Below, one piece after another: positions 22,390 through 34,645 of a stretch of DNA of 64,000 nt; position 1 is the stretch's first letter, and each line of letters starts with the position of its first letter. Both the position numbers and the translations under genes were made by a program. The notes under the pieces were generated by a model. It did not search any database. It had not been told where the DNA came from and worked only from the letters and a program-made list of their open reading frames with translations. The DNA is from Gyromitra esculenta (taxonomy: Eukaryota; Ascomycota; Pezizomycetes; Pezizales; Discinaceae): the NCBI GenBank assembly GCA_038503075.1, contig JBCAML010000015.1, positions 186,001 to 250,000 of the forward strand. The letters are read 5' to 3'.

Positions 22390-23023
22390 TATTTTGATTG
22401 TGAATGGAGCAATTGAGATGATAGATTTAGGGGATGGTGGAGAAGAAGGGAGGTGATGGAGAATAAGTGATGGGAAAAAAGGAGAGAGGGAGGAAGGAAG
22501 AGAAGAAATAAGAAGCAGACGAGACACAATGGGGTGATGGAGTAAATCGGCACTGTACGGATGACCTCACTCTGGAACAACCGAGGAGTTGGATGCTGGG
22601 CTTGGCAACGAGTAATAGTTCGTAGGGTTGGGCACATGTACGTACGTCACAGTTGGAGGCTGTAATTGGGTCACAGAATTGGTGGGACAGGTCATCATAG
22701 GTGGGCTGGCCATCCACAAGCGAGACCCCTCCTTCGAGTTCCCCACATTTTGTTCCTACTTCTCTCTCCTCTTTATCTCTCCCTGAATCTGAATCTTCGA
22801 AGCTAAAATTTATATATCTCTAGTTTCTCTATTCTATAAGGAGGAAGATAAGTATATCCTTCATCATAGCCACACCCTCCTGCTCCTGCACCCTCCTCTC
22901 CATCTCCATCTCCATCTCCATTCTGCTGTCTGTTACTTTTTTCTATCTCAGCTCCATCTGGTGCTGAAAGCTCACCGATCTCCACGGTATAGCTCTTGGG
23001 ATATCAGAAAAAACAAATTAGTC
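22390..23023. promoter_or_regulatory. Shared divergent promoter region
   Basis: The 634 bp between two divergent start codons must hold both promoters. The CAND1 side is pyrimidine-rich (about 22725-22800). It carries a CCATCT hexamer microsatellite at about 22897-22922, probably within the CAND1 leader. Confidence 0.55.
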
Positions 23024-26000
23024 ATGGCATCCAACCCGCCCTTCGCCCTCCAGTCCTTGCTGGAGAAGATGTCTTCTCCGGATTCTGATTATCGGTTTAT
23101 GTCTCTTAACGATCTGCTGTCCATCCTCACCAGCCCCAATGGTAGCCTGGCCCAGGCCGATACTACTTTGGCTGGCAGGGTTATTGATGGTGTCGTTAAG
23201 GCTCTTGATGATGCTAACGGGGAGGTCCAGAATTTGGCTGTTAAGTGGTACGTTGCTTGCCGTGCCCTAGAATCATGTATTGGTGTTTGTTTTGCTTAGT
23301 TGTTTTTATTTATCTACTTATACCATCTGCTATGGATTATGCATGAATCTTCAAACCCTTTAACGTTTCACTAAGCTAATCTATGTATTTCTCCTTCGCA
23401 GCCTTGGACCTCTGGTACTCAAGATTCGAGACGCCCAGATTGCTCCCCTGATCGATCGTCTAACAACACTGTCCATGACTTCCACCGACCCATCCATCCC
23501 TTCCACCGCCCTCCGTACCATAATCTCCAATTTACCCCGTCCAGCAACAAATAATGCCCTCCAAAGCAGCACAGGATCAACTCAAAAACCCGATCCTGTG
23601 CAACAAACAATTGTAGCCTCGGTCAACGCTGTTCAGAAGACTCTCCTCCCAAAGCTTTTGATCCTGCTAAAGCCAGGCAATGAGGCTGTCAAAGCTGGCG
23701 GCGCGACCCTCGACTGCATCGACTTGCTTATCGAGACCTTACGTTGTTTTGGTCAAGTCTTGACTGGTGCGGAGGTTGAGAAGCTACAGGTTTCTGTCAT
23801 GAATCTTCTCGAGAGTGACCGAACCACTGGTGTTGTTAAGAAACGAGCTGTTGTTGCGTTGAGTTTGCTTTGTTTGTATTCTCCGGACGAGCTTCTATCG
23901 AGCTTCATAAACCACCTTATCGAGTCTTTCCGGACACATGATAAACATCGGAATCCAACACGCCTCCGGTTACTAGTTTCAGTGACTGGAGCTCTTGCAA
24001 GAGGTATTCCAGCCAGATTTGGGCCGTACTTGAAAGTGCTGTGTCCATTTATCCTCTCGGTCGTCGACGGAAGAGATATCCAGGACCGAGAACTGGGCGA
24101 CGAACCGGAAATGGAAATGGACGAAGTCCGCGAGGCTGCACTTGTGAGTTTGGAAAGTTTCCAGAGTTTTTGCACCACAGAGATGATCAGATTCACCGAC
24201 AACGTTTTGAACGCTGGAATGATCTATCTGAAATACGACCCGAATTATGCGGATCCTGGAGATGATGAGGACGATGAGGAAATGGGAGGCACGCAGCAGG
24301 ACGGAGACGAGGACGAGGATAATGATTTTGGTGATGACGAAGACGCGTTTGAGGATGATGGTAATTTCTCAGACGAGGACGATATCAGCTGGAAAGTCAG
24401 GCGCTGTGCGGCCAAATTGTTGGCGACAGTCATTTCGACACGTGCCGCTGACTTGATCAAAGGCAAAGGGGATGGTGGCGGGAAAGCGTATACAGATGTT
24501 GCACCCTTTCTAGTTGAGCGTTTTCATGAGCGGGAGGAGAACGTACGCCTAGAGGTTTTGGCGACTACCACAGTGCTGGTGAGGAAAACCGGTGAGGTCG
24601 CTGAAGGTACCTTCATCCCTTCTTCGACTTCTACCAGTGTTAATATCACTGGTGATATGGGTCCACCTCCAAAGAAGAGGCGGGGCTCAGATGCTTCAAT
24701 GCTCGACGGTTCGAGCTCTTCCGGCATACCAGTACCAAGTGCAGATGAGACCGGGGTTAAGGAAAGCCTATTGGCACTAATTCCGAAGCTAAGTAGATCT
24801 CTCAGCAAACTGCTCAAAACGAAGAGCACAACGCTACCTACGAAGCAAGCGAGCGTTACCTTACTATCCTCAATCGTTTCAATACTCCATGGTGGACTGG
24901 ATGAGGTGCTTGGGCTCTTTATCGAACCGCTAGTAGATATCGTGAAGGGTGGGAGCGCATTATCTTCTGGAGGTACTGTCGTCGCTGCCACAGCTGCCGG
25001 AGGGAGTGCTGCCACAGCTACTGGATCTTCATTGAGAATTGAAGTCTTGAAGCTGGCTGGTAAAATCTGCGAAAATCACTCGGCTGCGGTTGTTGGCGAA
25101 CACTTTGACTCTCTCATCCCTGCAATCATCGTTGCCGTCAAGGAGTCCGCATATAAAATTTCTTCTGAAGCTCTTGGCACTATTGTTGCGATTGTAAAGC
25201 TTCTTACCAGCGATGGTGCACAGACGTATGCGGTTTATTTGCAGGGGCTTTATGATGTTGTTCTCGATAAGGTCCAGAGCAGTGATTCCGACTTGGAGGT
25301 GCGGGAGAAGGCAATTGTCGCCTTGGGAGTTGTCTTGGCCCGGACTTCTGGCGAAGCAGACCTGATTGGACAAGACCGAAGGACAAAAGCGCTGGAACTG
25401 CTGGTCGAGCGACTAAGGAATGAAACTACTCGTCTTACCGCCGTAAAAGCTATTGAAGGAATCGCTAGGAGTACAAAGACCCCAGAAGATATCAACGAAG
25501 AATGGGTCAAGACCGTCGTCGTCGAATGCGGTGCACAGCTAAGAAAATCAAACCGGTCGCTTCGTGGCGCTAGCTTAGAGGCCTTGAGAAGTCTCGCTGG
25601 GAATGAAATCTGCAGGCGAAAGCTGGACGCAGAGAGCAAAAAGGAACTTGTGGATGTTCTTACGCCCCTATTGGTAGTTGGAGATATGCATTTGCTTGGC
25701 CCAGCTCTCGGAATCATTAAGTTGATGATGCTGGACGGCGAAGTTGTCGTAACGACAGGTATTGTTGATGGCATCAGCGGGCTAGCTAAGAGTTCGCTTG
25801 GTTCTGGTCTGGTCGTGGAAGCCTTGCTCGGGCTGGTTAGAACAATTGGCGAAGTTGATGACTCCGGGAAGAAGAAGGTAATGAACGGCCTCTTGAGGGA
25901 TGTTGGTGTAAATGGAGATACAGGAGTTGTGGCGAGGTTAGTCGCACAGTTACTTGTCAGTGGGGGTGGAAAGACGGGTGGATTTGCGGTTGGTGTCGAC

Positions 26001-27323
26001 GATTTCGTGGGTGAGGTCGAGGGTGCAGCTGATGATAAGCGGAAGTGTCTGGGGCTTATGGTGCTTGGAGAGATTGGATTAAGGATGTAAGTTGTCTTCG
26101 GGGATTACAGCTTTTCTACAATATCTTAACTAGGAAACTTAGGGGTCCATCATTCCCTGTCGGCCCAGAGGTGTTCTTGAATCAGTTCCACGCGAAGAGC
26201 GACGACGTTCCTATCGCAGCTGCTGTGGCATTGGGTTTGGCAGCTGCTGGCAATGTCAGTAGATACTTGCCGGTCATTATGCAGAGACTTGGGAGTGACA
26301 AGGACCAATACCTACTCCTACACTCGCTGAAGGAGATCATTCAGCATTCAAATGATACCACTGCAGATATCAAGCCCTATGCTGATCAGATCTGGAATGC
26401 CCTATTCGCTATTGCAAAGAACGACGACAGTAAAGCAGTCGGTGCAGAATGTGTGGGGAGACTTACCATCATTGACCCGTATAGCTTCTTACCTGAGCTT
26501 CAGAAACACCTCCAATCTCAATTCCCTGCGATCCGTGGGATGGTGATTTCGGCTTTGCGATACACTTTCACAGATACAGAAGCTTCTTATGATGACCTTC
26601 TGAGGCCGATCGTAGTGGACTTCTTAACTGTCATGGTGGACGACAAGGAGATGGAGAACAGAAGACTTGCACTCACAGCGCTGAACTCAGCAGCGCATAA
26701 TAAACCACATCTTATCATGCCGCATTTGGAGAGGCTTCTACCGCTCGTTTACAGAGAGAGTTTCATCAAGCCAGAGTTAGTCAGAGAAGTTATGATGGGA
26801 CCGTTCAAACATAAGGTCGACGATGGATTGGAAGTTAGAAAGGTTTGTAGATCTCTGCCTCGATCAGTTTTAACGCATAAACCACTCACTCACCATACCG
26901 TAGAGTGCCTACGAAACTCTCTATGCTCTTCTCGAAACCTCCTTCGCAGGCATTGATATCCGAACTTACTTCGACCGTGTCATTGCCGGTCTTCAGGACG
27001 AACATGATATTCGTGCGCTCTGCAACCTGATGCTCACAAAGCTAATCCATCTTGCTCGCGACGAGACTCTGCGGCGCCTCGACAACATTGCGGACTGTTT
27101 CAAGACGACTCTTTCGCAAAAGCCGAAAGAGAATGCTGTAAAGCAGGAACTCGAGAAGCATCATGAAAGTATCAGGAGTACCATGAGAGCGACATTAACT
27201 CTGAATGGTGAGTTTGGAGGGTCAGGAACACAACAAAAGAGGTGGGCTAGTTATTGGGATTGGGCAAAGACGGCATTTATTGATGAGCTGCAGGCGCTGG
27301 AGGCAGAGGAAAGAGAAGTTTGA
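23024..27323 (+). CDS. CAND1: Cullin-associated NEDD8-dissociated protein (CAND1/TIP120)
   Basis: Four exons (23024-23247, 23402-26086, 26134-26842, 26904-27323) encode 1345 aa, close to the usual 1230-1350. The whole length is HEAT-like helical repeats. The start shows the family pattern LLEKMSSPDSDYRFMSLNDL, and NLAVKCLGPLVLKI spans intron 1. An acidic insertion at about residues 360-400 (runs of DDEDDEE and DEDEDND) precedes ISWKVRRCAAKLL, as in other CAND1 proteins. The C-terminal TIP120 domain includes HKVDDGLEVRK and ENAVKQELEKHHESIRSTMR. CAND1 wraps un-neddylated cullin-RBX1 and exchanges substrate receptors, so it acts as the F-box exchange factor for SCF ligases. Introns are 154, 47 and 61 nt with good GT/AG sites. 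An F-box gene lies 753 bp downstream on the same strand. Confidence 0.95.
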
Positions 27324-28076
27324 TTAGATGAAGAGATCTATGATGGAAAGTAGCTTTTCTTTTTCTTTTTCTTTCTATCGATTGATCGTGAGCGGGTTAG
27401 CTAGGTAGATACTTCAATATTATCCATAGGGTGTATATCTAATTGCAAATTCGTTCGTCCTGACTCATAATACGAATGAGTGAATACAGAATCAATAAAA
27501 TCGAAGAAGCAAGAGGCATAGATTCCGTATACATACTCGTATGATGCTATGCGAATTCGATCGGAAATCGGCTATTAACCCCTTTCCAGTAACAACGCCC
27601 AGAAGCTTATTTGGCTTCCGAGGTTACACCACTCTAAGGAGAAATTCTGATCCGGTATGACGACTCCCGGTATGAGTCGGAGGCCAGACCGCAATCTACG
27701 GTAAAGTAGCTGTAGCTGTATATTAGAGTATACACATGTACATGTATGTATGTTATGTAGCAGGGATAGGAATGAGTCTTGAGCCTCGTATTTGCTTTGC
27801 GTGCTGGAGTTTGTCTTCTGGAGAGGATTGTGTACGTATACCTACTCTGCTGTATCAATGGCTGCTACCAATCTACCAGCTCGCGTGGGTGTCTCTGCCC
27901 ATGCCCGTACTTGTGCTTGTGCTAACTAGCATCCCCAGAGAACTTTCTAGAGCTTTAAATATCATACTCGGCCGAGTGCGCGACGAGACGATATCGACAA
28001 TTACTCTACCAACACGACAACAGGCTAGCTACAGTAATAAACAACCGATAGGCAACCCAACCCAAACAAACAGGAC
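27324..28076. other. Intergenic region between CAND1 and the F-box gene
   Basis: This 753-bp stretch holds the CAND1 3' region (TTTTTCTTTTTCTTTC just after the stop) and the promoter and leader of the F-box gene. A GTACATGTATGTATGT stretch lies near 27737. No gene is visible; short open frames here overlap on opposite strands. Confidence 0.5.
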
Positions 28077-30116
28077 ATGTACGAGATCTTAGATCCTGGC
28101 CTCAATGCTCCGCGCATTGGGCCGGATCCGAGGAGGATTCAGTTGCCGCTGGATATCATGAGTACCATTTTATCTCACGTACGTCCAGCTACTCCTCCCC
28201 CGTGCATGCTTAACTAGTGTATTGCTTAACTAATCCACCCATGTTCAGATTAAATCTCCAGCCGACCTCTCTAGTATCGCGCGCGCATCTCGAATCCACC
28301 ATTTTCTCGCTGTTCCACTACTCTATCGCGCTGTCGCCCTTCGGCGGCCGTCCCGCCGGCCAAGAAAGACCGGCGGGAAGCGGATGGCGTTGGGGGCGTT
28401 GATGAAACCAGGGATTGCGGCCTGTGTCAACGTACTTGAAATTGTCGCGGACGATGATACCGAGGATATTGAGAAGGAGCCCGAGCAGGAGGAGTGGTGG
28501 GAGAAGGGGCAATGGTCGGATGAAGATACTGTGTGGGCGGTAGCAGTTGCAGGGGTCATTGCGGGAATGGTTAGGCTGGATGCATTCTTGTGGGATTTCT
28601 TGATGTTTTTGTTTTTTATGGATCATTCCTCTAGAGATGAAGGGGATGAGTGGGATGAGTGCTGACTGATGATGGCGAATATAGGTGGAATGCGAATAGC
28701 CATATTCACCCACTTCTTTACACTGCATTGGTACGGCATCCGACGTTAAAGTCGCTACGAGTATCGCATCCTCCCCTGCCTCCTGTGGGCTCTTCCTCCG
28801 CGAATCTCTCGTCAATTTCTTCGGCACTGTCATTATCCACATCTTATTCTTCAGCAACTAAACTAAACAGACCACCTATAGCTTCAATCCCTGCATTCCG
28901 GACTCTTCGTCGTCTCCATTTACATAATCTCCCAGGTTTAAGCTCATTTACAGATGATTACACGCCTATCATCTTCTTCTCTCCAAATATTGAGTCACTA
29001 GCGTTAAGTTGGCGGACACCGACGCCCGTAGGGCGGATGCAGTTCCTCCAGCGGTTTCTGAAGCGCCCACGGCCGACAGGGCCGACAGGGCCAATGGATA
29101 GGTCAGGGAGACCGGGGCCAGGCTCGGGGGCAACAGACAGGAAGCTCAGATTGAAGGAGCTAGAATTGCGGAATGTAGTATTCGACTTTCCCATGGTCGG
29201 GGATGTCGAAGAATGGATTGATATGCGGCGGTTAGAGAAACTGAGTTTATTGGACTGTGAGGTCATCGACGTAACGAGTTGGCTAGAACTTATCGGCGCC
29301 GGTGTTGGTGGCAGTGGAGATAATTCAGCTGTATTTGGTATTGGTGCTAGTGGATATTCATTCACCCAGGACTCGCCTGCGTCCACTATCGGGAGCACTC
29401 CAGGTACTACCAACTCCTCGGGCTCGTCCTCCGTTTCTCGAACAGTGCGCCTGAAGCTCAAATCGCTCCGTATCAATTCTACCGCCTCGCATTGGATCTC
29501 GTTACTCAATTCCTTCGACGGGCTCGAGGAATTGTATATCCTTGACCCACCTGTGAAGGACGCAACAGAGGCGGCAAACGGGCCAAAATTTTTAGATGCA
29601 ATAATCCACCACCACGGCACGACGCTGAAGAAACTGAGGCTATGTAGTAGGTGGCATTTTGAGCGAAGGGATGTCAGTAGGTTATTTAGGTCTTGTGCGG
29701 GACTAGAGGAGTTGGCGTTTTCAATGTTACAGAGTCAATGGGTATGTATAATCCTCTCCTCTTCCTTCTAATTTTCATTTTCTTAACAAGGTTTGTAGAA
29801 AATTCTCGACGTATTAATAATATTCCTCACACACCTCCGCTACGTCCATATACTTGACTGTTCGCCCTTAACATACGAAGAACTAATGTCGGACCTGCTG
29901 AATAAGAAGGATGCGTTGGAATGCATGCTTGCGCAGGACGATCTATCGGAGATGGAAGTGTTTGCACTTGCGGGGGTAATTTACCGAGTAGATCGAACAC
30001 CGTGTTGGGATGAGGCTCAGAAGAGAAAGGTTAGAAGAGGGAGATTCGTAGGGATAGAGGACATACGGGACTGGGTTGGTATTTTGAAAGCTGAGGAAGC
30101 GGCAAGGAATTCCTGA
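28077..30116 (+). CDS. F-box protein with leucine-rich repeats
   Basis: Four exons (28077-28178, 28249-28604, 28685-29741, 29799-30116) encode 610 aa. The F-box is at about residues 23-65: IQLPLDIMSTILSH, then IKSPADLSSIARASR and LLYRAVAL, split by intron 1. Downstream are leucine-rich-repeat-like stretches (FRTLRRLHLHNLPGL, IESLALSW, LRLKELELRN, LEKLSLLDCEV, LKSLRINST, GLEELYILD, LKKLRLCSRW). F-box proteins dock to Skp1 in SCF ubiquitin ligases and recruit substrates through the repeats; the substrate is unknown. The exon 2/3 junction is least certain. I chose the donor at 28605 (GTTTTT) because it keeps phase and yields DFLMWNANSH, but a nearby donor at 28611 also keeps phase. A glycine/serine-rich insertion at about 375-440 is probably disordered. 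The proximity to CAND1 fits the biology. Confidence 0.85.
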
Positions 30117-30622
30117 GGGTAATAGTAGAAAGCGGAATATACTCCATTATTTGTATAGTAGATATATAGGAAGAATAATAATAACTCTCCGCTAAGCTAA
30201 TATCATGGGCTCTCTGATGGTCTATATCCGTGTATAAGACACGTCCACTATCGACGGTAAATATAATTAAGCAAGGGGGATCGAAGTCACATCATATATG
30301 GTAAAAGTATTGATTTAAACCTTTATGGTACATCACGCGTAATGGCAATCTCTCAAGATATATGCTCGAATATTAGTTGAATTTTACATATATAGATGCA
30401 ACCTCAACTTATTATACATGTATTTAACCCCATTACAAACCCCATCTACGTCTTGAAACCAGCAAGTACGTTTCTAAAAAAAAATAGACTCCCACTCTCT
30501 CTAAAAAACACCTCCAATGCCACGCACCCTTGTGCTGCGTGTTAGGATCCACACAATCTTCAAAGACTGGCTCGTTTGCTGTTAAAAATGATCATGATCA
30601 GACCATTATGTTTCAGTGGTAT
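30117..30622. other. Convergent 3' region
   Basis: About 500 bp of AT-rich sequence between the stop codons of two convergent genes. It includes ATATATAGG and TACATATATAGATG runs and presumably both terminators. Nothing coding is seen. Confidence 0.5.
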
Positions 30623-31093
30623 TCAGAAAAAATCACGGATAAATCTCTCATGGTCAGAGACGTATAGGAGGTCCCTTTGCACTATCCTTTCCTTAAACCA
30701 ATCGCCAGCCCTGTAAATAAAAACCATTACCGAGCCCACAAAGAGTCGAAAGGACTCGAACCATTTCATACCAAACCAAAAGGCCAGAGTGAAAACAGCT
30801 GCCGATATCACAAGAAACCAGCCCAGCTCAATAAGATGATCGTTCTGCTGAAGCATGTAGTGAGTGTGAGCCAGAGATTTAAATAACCCCTCCGCTATCT
30901 CCAGTTCTTCGGTCCATTTCCTAACCATAGATTCATGTTTTTCCTGCTCTTCCATGTACTCTTTCTGCTCCTCGCTGAGTGTCTGTGTGAATTTGCGCTG
31001 GATTTCTTTGAGAAAGTTCATGGAAATTTTGATAGATACCCTGCGCTGTTTGATGTACTGGGAGAGTAATATACGTTCATTAGGGATGGCCAT
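30623..31093 (-). CDS. Small coiled-coil protein with two C-terminal membrane segments
   Basis: Single exon, 156 aa from the ATG at 31093. Residues about 20-80 are charged and helical (IKQRRVSIKISMNFLKEIQ, then EEQKEYMEEQEKHESMVRK), likely a coiled coil. Two hydrophobic segments follow: about 93-115 (LGWFLVISAAVFTLAFWFG) and 120-137 (FRLFVGSVMVFIYRAG). The frame extends 50 codons upstream to 31243. I prefer 31093 because the extra peptide is serine/threonine/leucine-rich without conserved character. I do not recognise a named family. The layout suggests a small organelle membrane protein with a helical head. Confidence 0.65.
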   Translation of the reverse strand: MAIPNERILLSQYIKQRRVSIKISMNFLKEIQRKFTQTLSEEQKEYMEEQEKHESMVRKWTEELEIAEGLFKSLAHTHYMLQQNDHLIELGWFLVISAAVFTLAFWFGMKWFESFRLFVGSVMVFIYRAGDWFKERIVQRDLLYVSDHERFIRDFF

Positions 31094-32318
31094 TTTCGAT
31101 TGTTGGTTTTGCAAAGTAAACACAAAAAAAAGTAAAGGTAAAGTTCTCGTAGTTGAAGATGATTGCTGCGTATGGGGAAGATATACAGATCGAAGTTTGG
31201 TGGGAGCCAACTCTGCCTTTATAGAAGCCGAGCTCAGCGCCATATATATGGGATAGCCCCGAATACTGTGCCTACGAGAAAACGAACTAAGCAGTTCACC
31301 TTGAATCCGAACCTATTATTCCAAACAGTCGCATTACCAGTACTGCTCACACAAAGTGGGAAATTGCAAATGATACTTTGTATCATGTTAAACTGCACTA
31401 ATTGAAAGAACTTAAACAGGCATGAAACAGGGGAAAAGTTTGATGTCAGCATATTTAATTTGCAGTCACCTTTAGGAACAAAGAACCAAAAATTACTCCG
31501 TGGAACTTAAATCTCCGACCTCAAAAACTCAAGCGCTTTACGCCAAGCATTATTTCAACTTGGCCGCGTGTGCGACGAAACCATCGCTCTTACTTTCCAA
31601 TAGGCTGTTCTTTCACGCGTTATGTACCTCTATGTTTTTTTCCAAAACTTCTACTCACAAAAAACGAATAGAACAACGACAACCAGCACACAACCACACA
31701 CTAACAACCTAGAAGAGACTAACAGAAAACACAAATCAATATTTTATAATGGGGCTTGGGCTCTGGATTTTCTCTAATTGTCGCCAGCAGGCCTAAAATA
31801 ACGATATTGACCTAAAACGTTACCAAAAATATTGTAAAAGCGCTCCTTAGAATGACATAATACACGTCTTAGTTACATACTGAGTTTTTATATCTACAAC
31901 GCAATACATGTAATCTTGAGCATTCTGATAAAATCAAAACCGTTGGCTTTGTTGACTTCGAAATACCAGCTTGTAGGTACATAAAATGGCTTGGCTCGAG
32001 TGATCCCAAGTGATTTCTAAGAGGAGACTTGGCCTCTGCTCGTGCTTATAGAACTTATTAATCAAAAAGGTCAAATTAGCTTATTTAATGATCTTCAGTT
32101 AGCTATGAACAAATCTCAAGGGCATTAGCTGCTATTTATAATTGATCTCATATATTTTCTATCCCAAAGGCCCAACTTCAAGAGGCTCAACAGATGCCAA
32201 GACCATCACGAGCCTGACTACCTAGATAGTTACCCTACTTCTTCGCGACCTCCTGAACGCCAGCAACGCATCTCCGGATCTTAGACGCAGCTCATCATTC
32301 ATCATCAATCAAACGCCC
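31094..32318. other. Divergent intergenic region
   Basis: About 1.2 kb between the divergent starts of the small membrane protein and EMC3, holding both promoters. The EMC3-proximal 150 bp is C/T- and A-rich (CATCATTCATCATCAATC just upstream of the ATG). Short frames at 31163-31712 have no recognisable content. Confidence 0.45.
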
Positions 32319-33392
32319 ATGGCTCAGGTACAGGGCCAAACGATCCTTCGGGATCCCCAGCTATTGTATGTATTTGCCCGTTATAAAATTTCCGACTCCT
32401 GGATCTCCGTTAACATGCTTCAGTTACTGGATTCTGTTTCCAATCACGATAGTAATGGTACAGCCCTTTTCCCATTAAGAAGGAAAATACATTTCGACTG
32501 ACACCTTTAGATTTTGACCGGTGTATTACGACATTACGCGACAGTTCTCATGCAATCTGCCCCTCAAAAACAAGATATCAAAGCCATCCGCGAGAAGTAA
32601 GGCATATTTCTCCCAATATATCTAGGCCAGCAGTACTAATCCCGCTCTAGCCGCAACCTCCTACACGGTGTCGGCTTACGTCAGAACCTCAATCAGATAT
32701 CTCTCGCTTCGTTTACCGCGCGCAAGAACTATCTTGTTGCGGCATATCAGCGTGGCGAGTTCTTGAAGGATCCAGAGAACAAAGGGAAGCCGCCAGCGAA
32801 CCCGATGACCGATCCAGCAGGAATGGATCAGATGATGAACATGCTTAAGGGCAATATGGCAATGATGGTACCACAGACGCTTATCATGGGCTGGATCAAT
32901 GCGTTTTTTAGCGGGTTTGTTATAAGTGAGTCGCACCGCAGATAGCTAGTGAAGAATGGTAGATGTGCTAACCAATTAAAAAGTGAAATTACCTTTCCCT
33001 TTAACTATCCGATTCAAGTCGATGCTTCAAACTGGTGTAGCGACAAGAGATATGGATGTTAGATGGGTTTCATCATTGTCATGGTTGGTCATTCCTCTCT
33101 CCGCGTCTCTTCTTTCATCCATCACCTTTCTAACTCTTTCCTCATCAGGTACTTTCTTAATCTCTTCGGTCTTCGCTCTGTATTTACTTTCATTCTGGGC
33201 GACGACAATGCAGCCAACCAAATGGCAGCGCAAATGGGAGGCATGCCCGCCGGTGGCGCTGGAATGTTCGCTCCTGGTCAAGACCCACATAAAATGTTCC
33301 TTGCGGAGGCTGAGAACCTAGAGGTCGTTGGTGGTCAGCATGAATGGGTACTTGATGGTGTTGTCGAAAGATTATTGGCAGCTCATAATTAA
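32319..33392 (+). CDS. EMC3: ER membrane protein complex subunit 3
   Basis: Six exons (32319-32365, 32424-32457, 32511-32596, 32651-32925, 32984-33083, 33149-33392) join to 261 aa, the normal length for EMC3. Membrane segment 1 is rebuilt from three exons as [13 protein letters not shown] followed by [14 protein letters not shown]. The cytosolic part has [17 protein letters not shown] and a methionine-rich [18 protein letters not shown]. Segments 2 and 3 are [19 protein letters not shown] and [22 protein letters not shown]3 belongs to the YidC/Oxa1/GET1 insertase superfamily and lines the hydrophilic groove by which the EMC inserts tail-anchored and multipass proteins into the ER membrane. 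Exon 2 is only 34 nt and encodes the core of segment 1, so a simple ORF scan misses it. All introns are 53-65 nt. Confidence 0.95.
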
Positions 33393-34411
33393 AACTATGT
33401 GTGGAGTATATAATGAACGATGGAAGAGTCTGGGGTTTGGATATGGATATGAGTAAATAGAATAGGTGTGTAGAGAAGGTGTTTCGTGTCTGCATGAGCC
33501 TTAGAGTTTGTCTTCTGTATTAACATGATACAATCATTCATCCAAACAACTTTAGTCTATCTATCGACGGGTCCTGCGAGATTGTTGGTGATAATTTATC
33601 GCGTTAACAGCATCAATGCCTCCAATCACTTATGTAATTAAGTCACGTAGCTCAATGCCGCTTTGGGTTTCCAGAATAGCCTTGTACCTACCTTACTCGA
33701 CCGATCATAGCCTCCATTATGTGCTTACTATTTCCCACCTCGTGCAGAGAAATCCATGCGTAAATCATCATTCTTGCAGAAAAAAATATTAAATACCGTA
33801 CCACTATTTATTCGGCTGGCACTCACCAAGATGACCGGAGCGGTTAATACGAACCTGGTACATCTGATATAAGAACTATTTGACCTACATAGACCTGGAA
33901 AGCGCTTACTGATTTCGTATTTTGAAGCTGTTCTGGCGGGTAATGACATTTTTAAGGGTAAACTATGTACATGACTATCTCAGGTGCACTGTCGGCTGCG
34001 GAGCCCACAGAAATGTGAGATCTGGCGGGATCTCTCTACAGTATGCATCTACGTCTAGGATGTCCCAGGTGGGTATTGAAATCGAACTGATAAATTAGCC
34101 GGAGCTACCCCCCCCACAGTATTAAAGGTCTGAGCTCTATCAATACCTGAACCCTGTAGTATGTTGATCTACTCACTGATACTCGCGACATCCAACCACT
34201 AATTTAGATGCCCCTAATTAATATTTTATGCAATATATGATATATCTTTAAATTCACTCTACCAGAGTTGAAGACGGCTCGCAAGGGATAACTGTAATCT
34301 ATTGGATTTTCCAGGGGAGCATAGAGCTGCCACGTACCCCAACGGATCACACTTTACAAGCGATATAACGAAACTTGAATGCATCCATATATGGGCAACA
34401 TTTGCGACCTA

Positions 34412-34645
34412 CAGTGGTGGTCGTTTACATGTAGTGAGGCAACAGTTGCAATACCGTGCTTAGAAATACGGGCAACTTCTCCATGCACACAGCAAATTTC
34501 AGATATAGAAATAAGACAGATAGGTAGAAATACAGAAGACATACATGTATCTCTATCCTGTGTGTTTTTTTTGAAATCCGTTATGGGCATGGAGAAGTTG
34601 CCCATATTGTTGGAACACGGCCTCGCCGCCGTCGCCTCATCACTG
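34412..34645 (+). mobile_element. MITE family A, copy 2
   Basis: A 234-bp element flanked by TA (34410-34411, 34646-34647). It begins CAGTGGTGGTCGTTTA and ends GCCTCATCACTG. The interior matches copy 1: CTTCTCCATGCACACAGCAAA, AGATATAGAAATAAGA, AGAAATACAGAAGACAT, GGGCATGGAGAAGTTGCCCAT. Compared with copy 3, the left arm has a CATGTA insertion and the right arm lacks about 11 bp including AAACGACC. Confidence 0.8.

Noticed and set aside
28958..29620. 220-codon minus-strand frame
   Set aside because: Antisense shadow of the F-box/LRR exon 3.
30750..30770. GGACTCGAACC, resembling the complement of a tRNA B box
   Set aside because: It lies inside the minus-strand membrane protein coding sequence, and no A box or cloverleaf is present.
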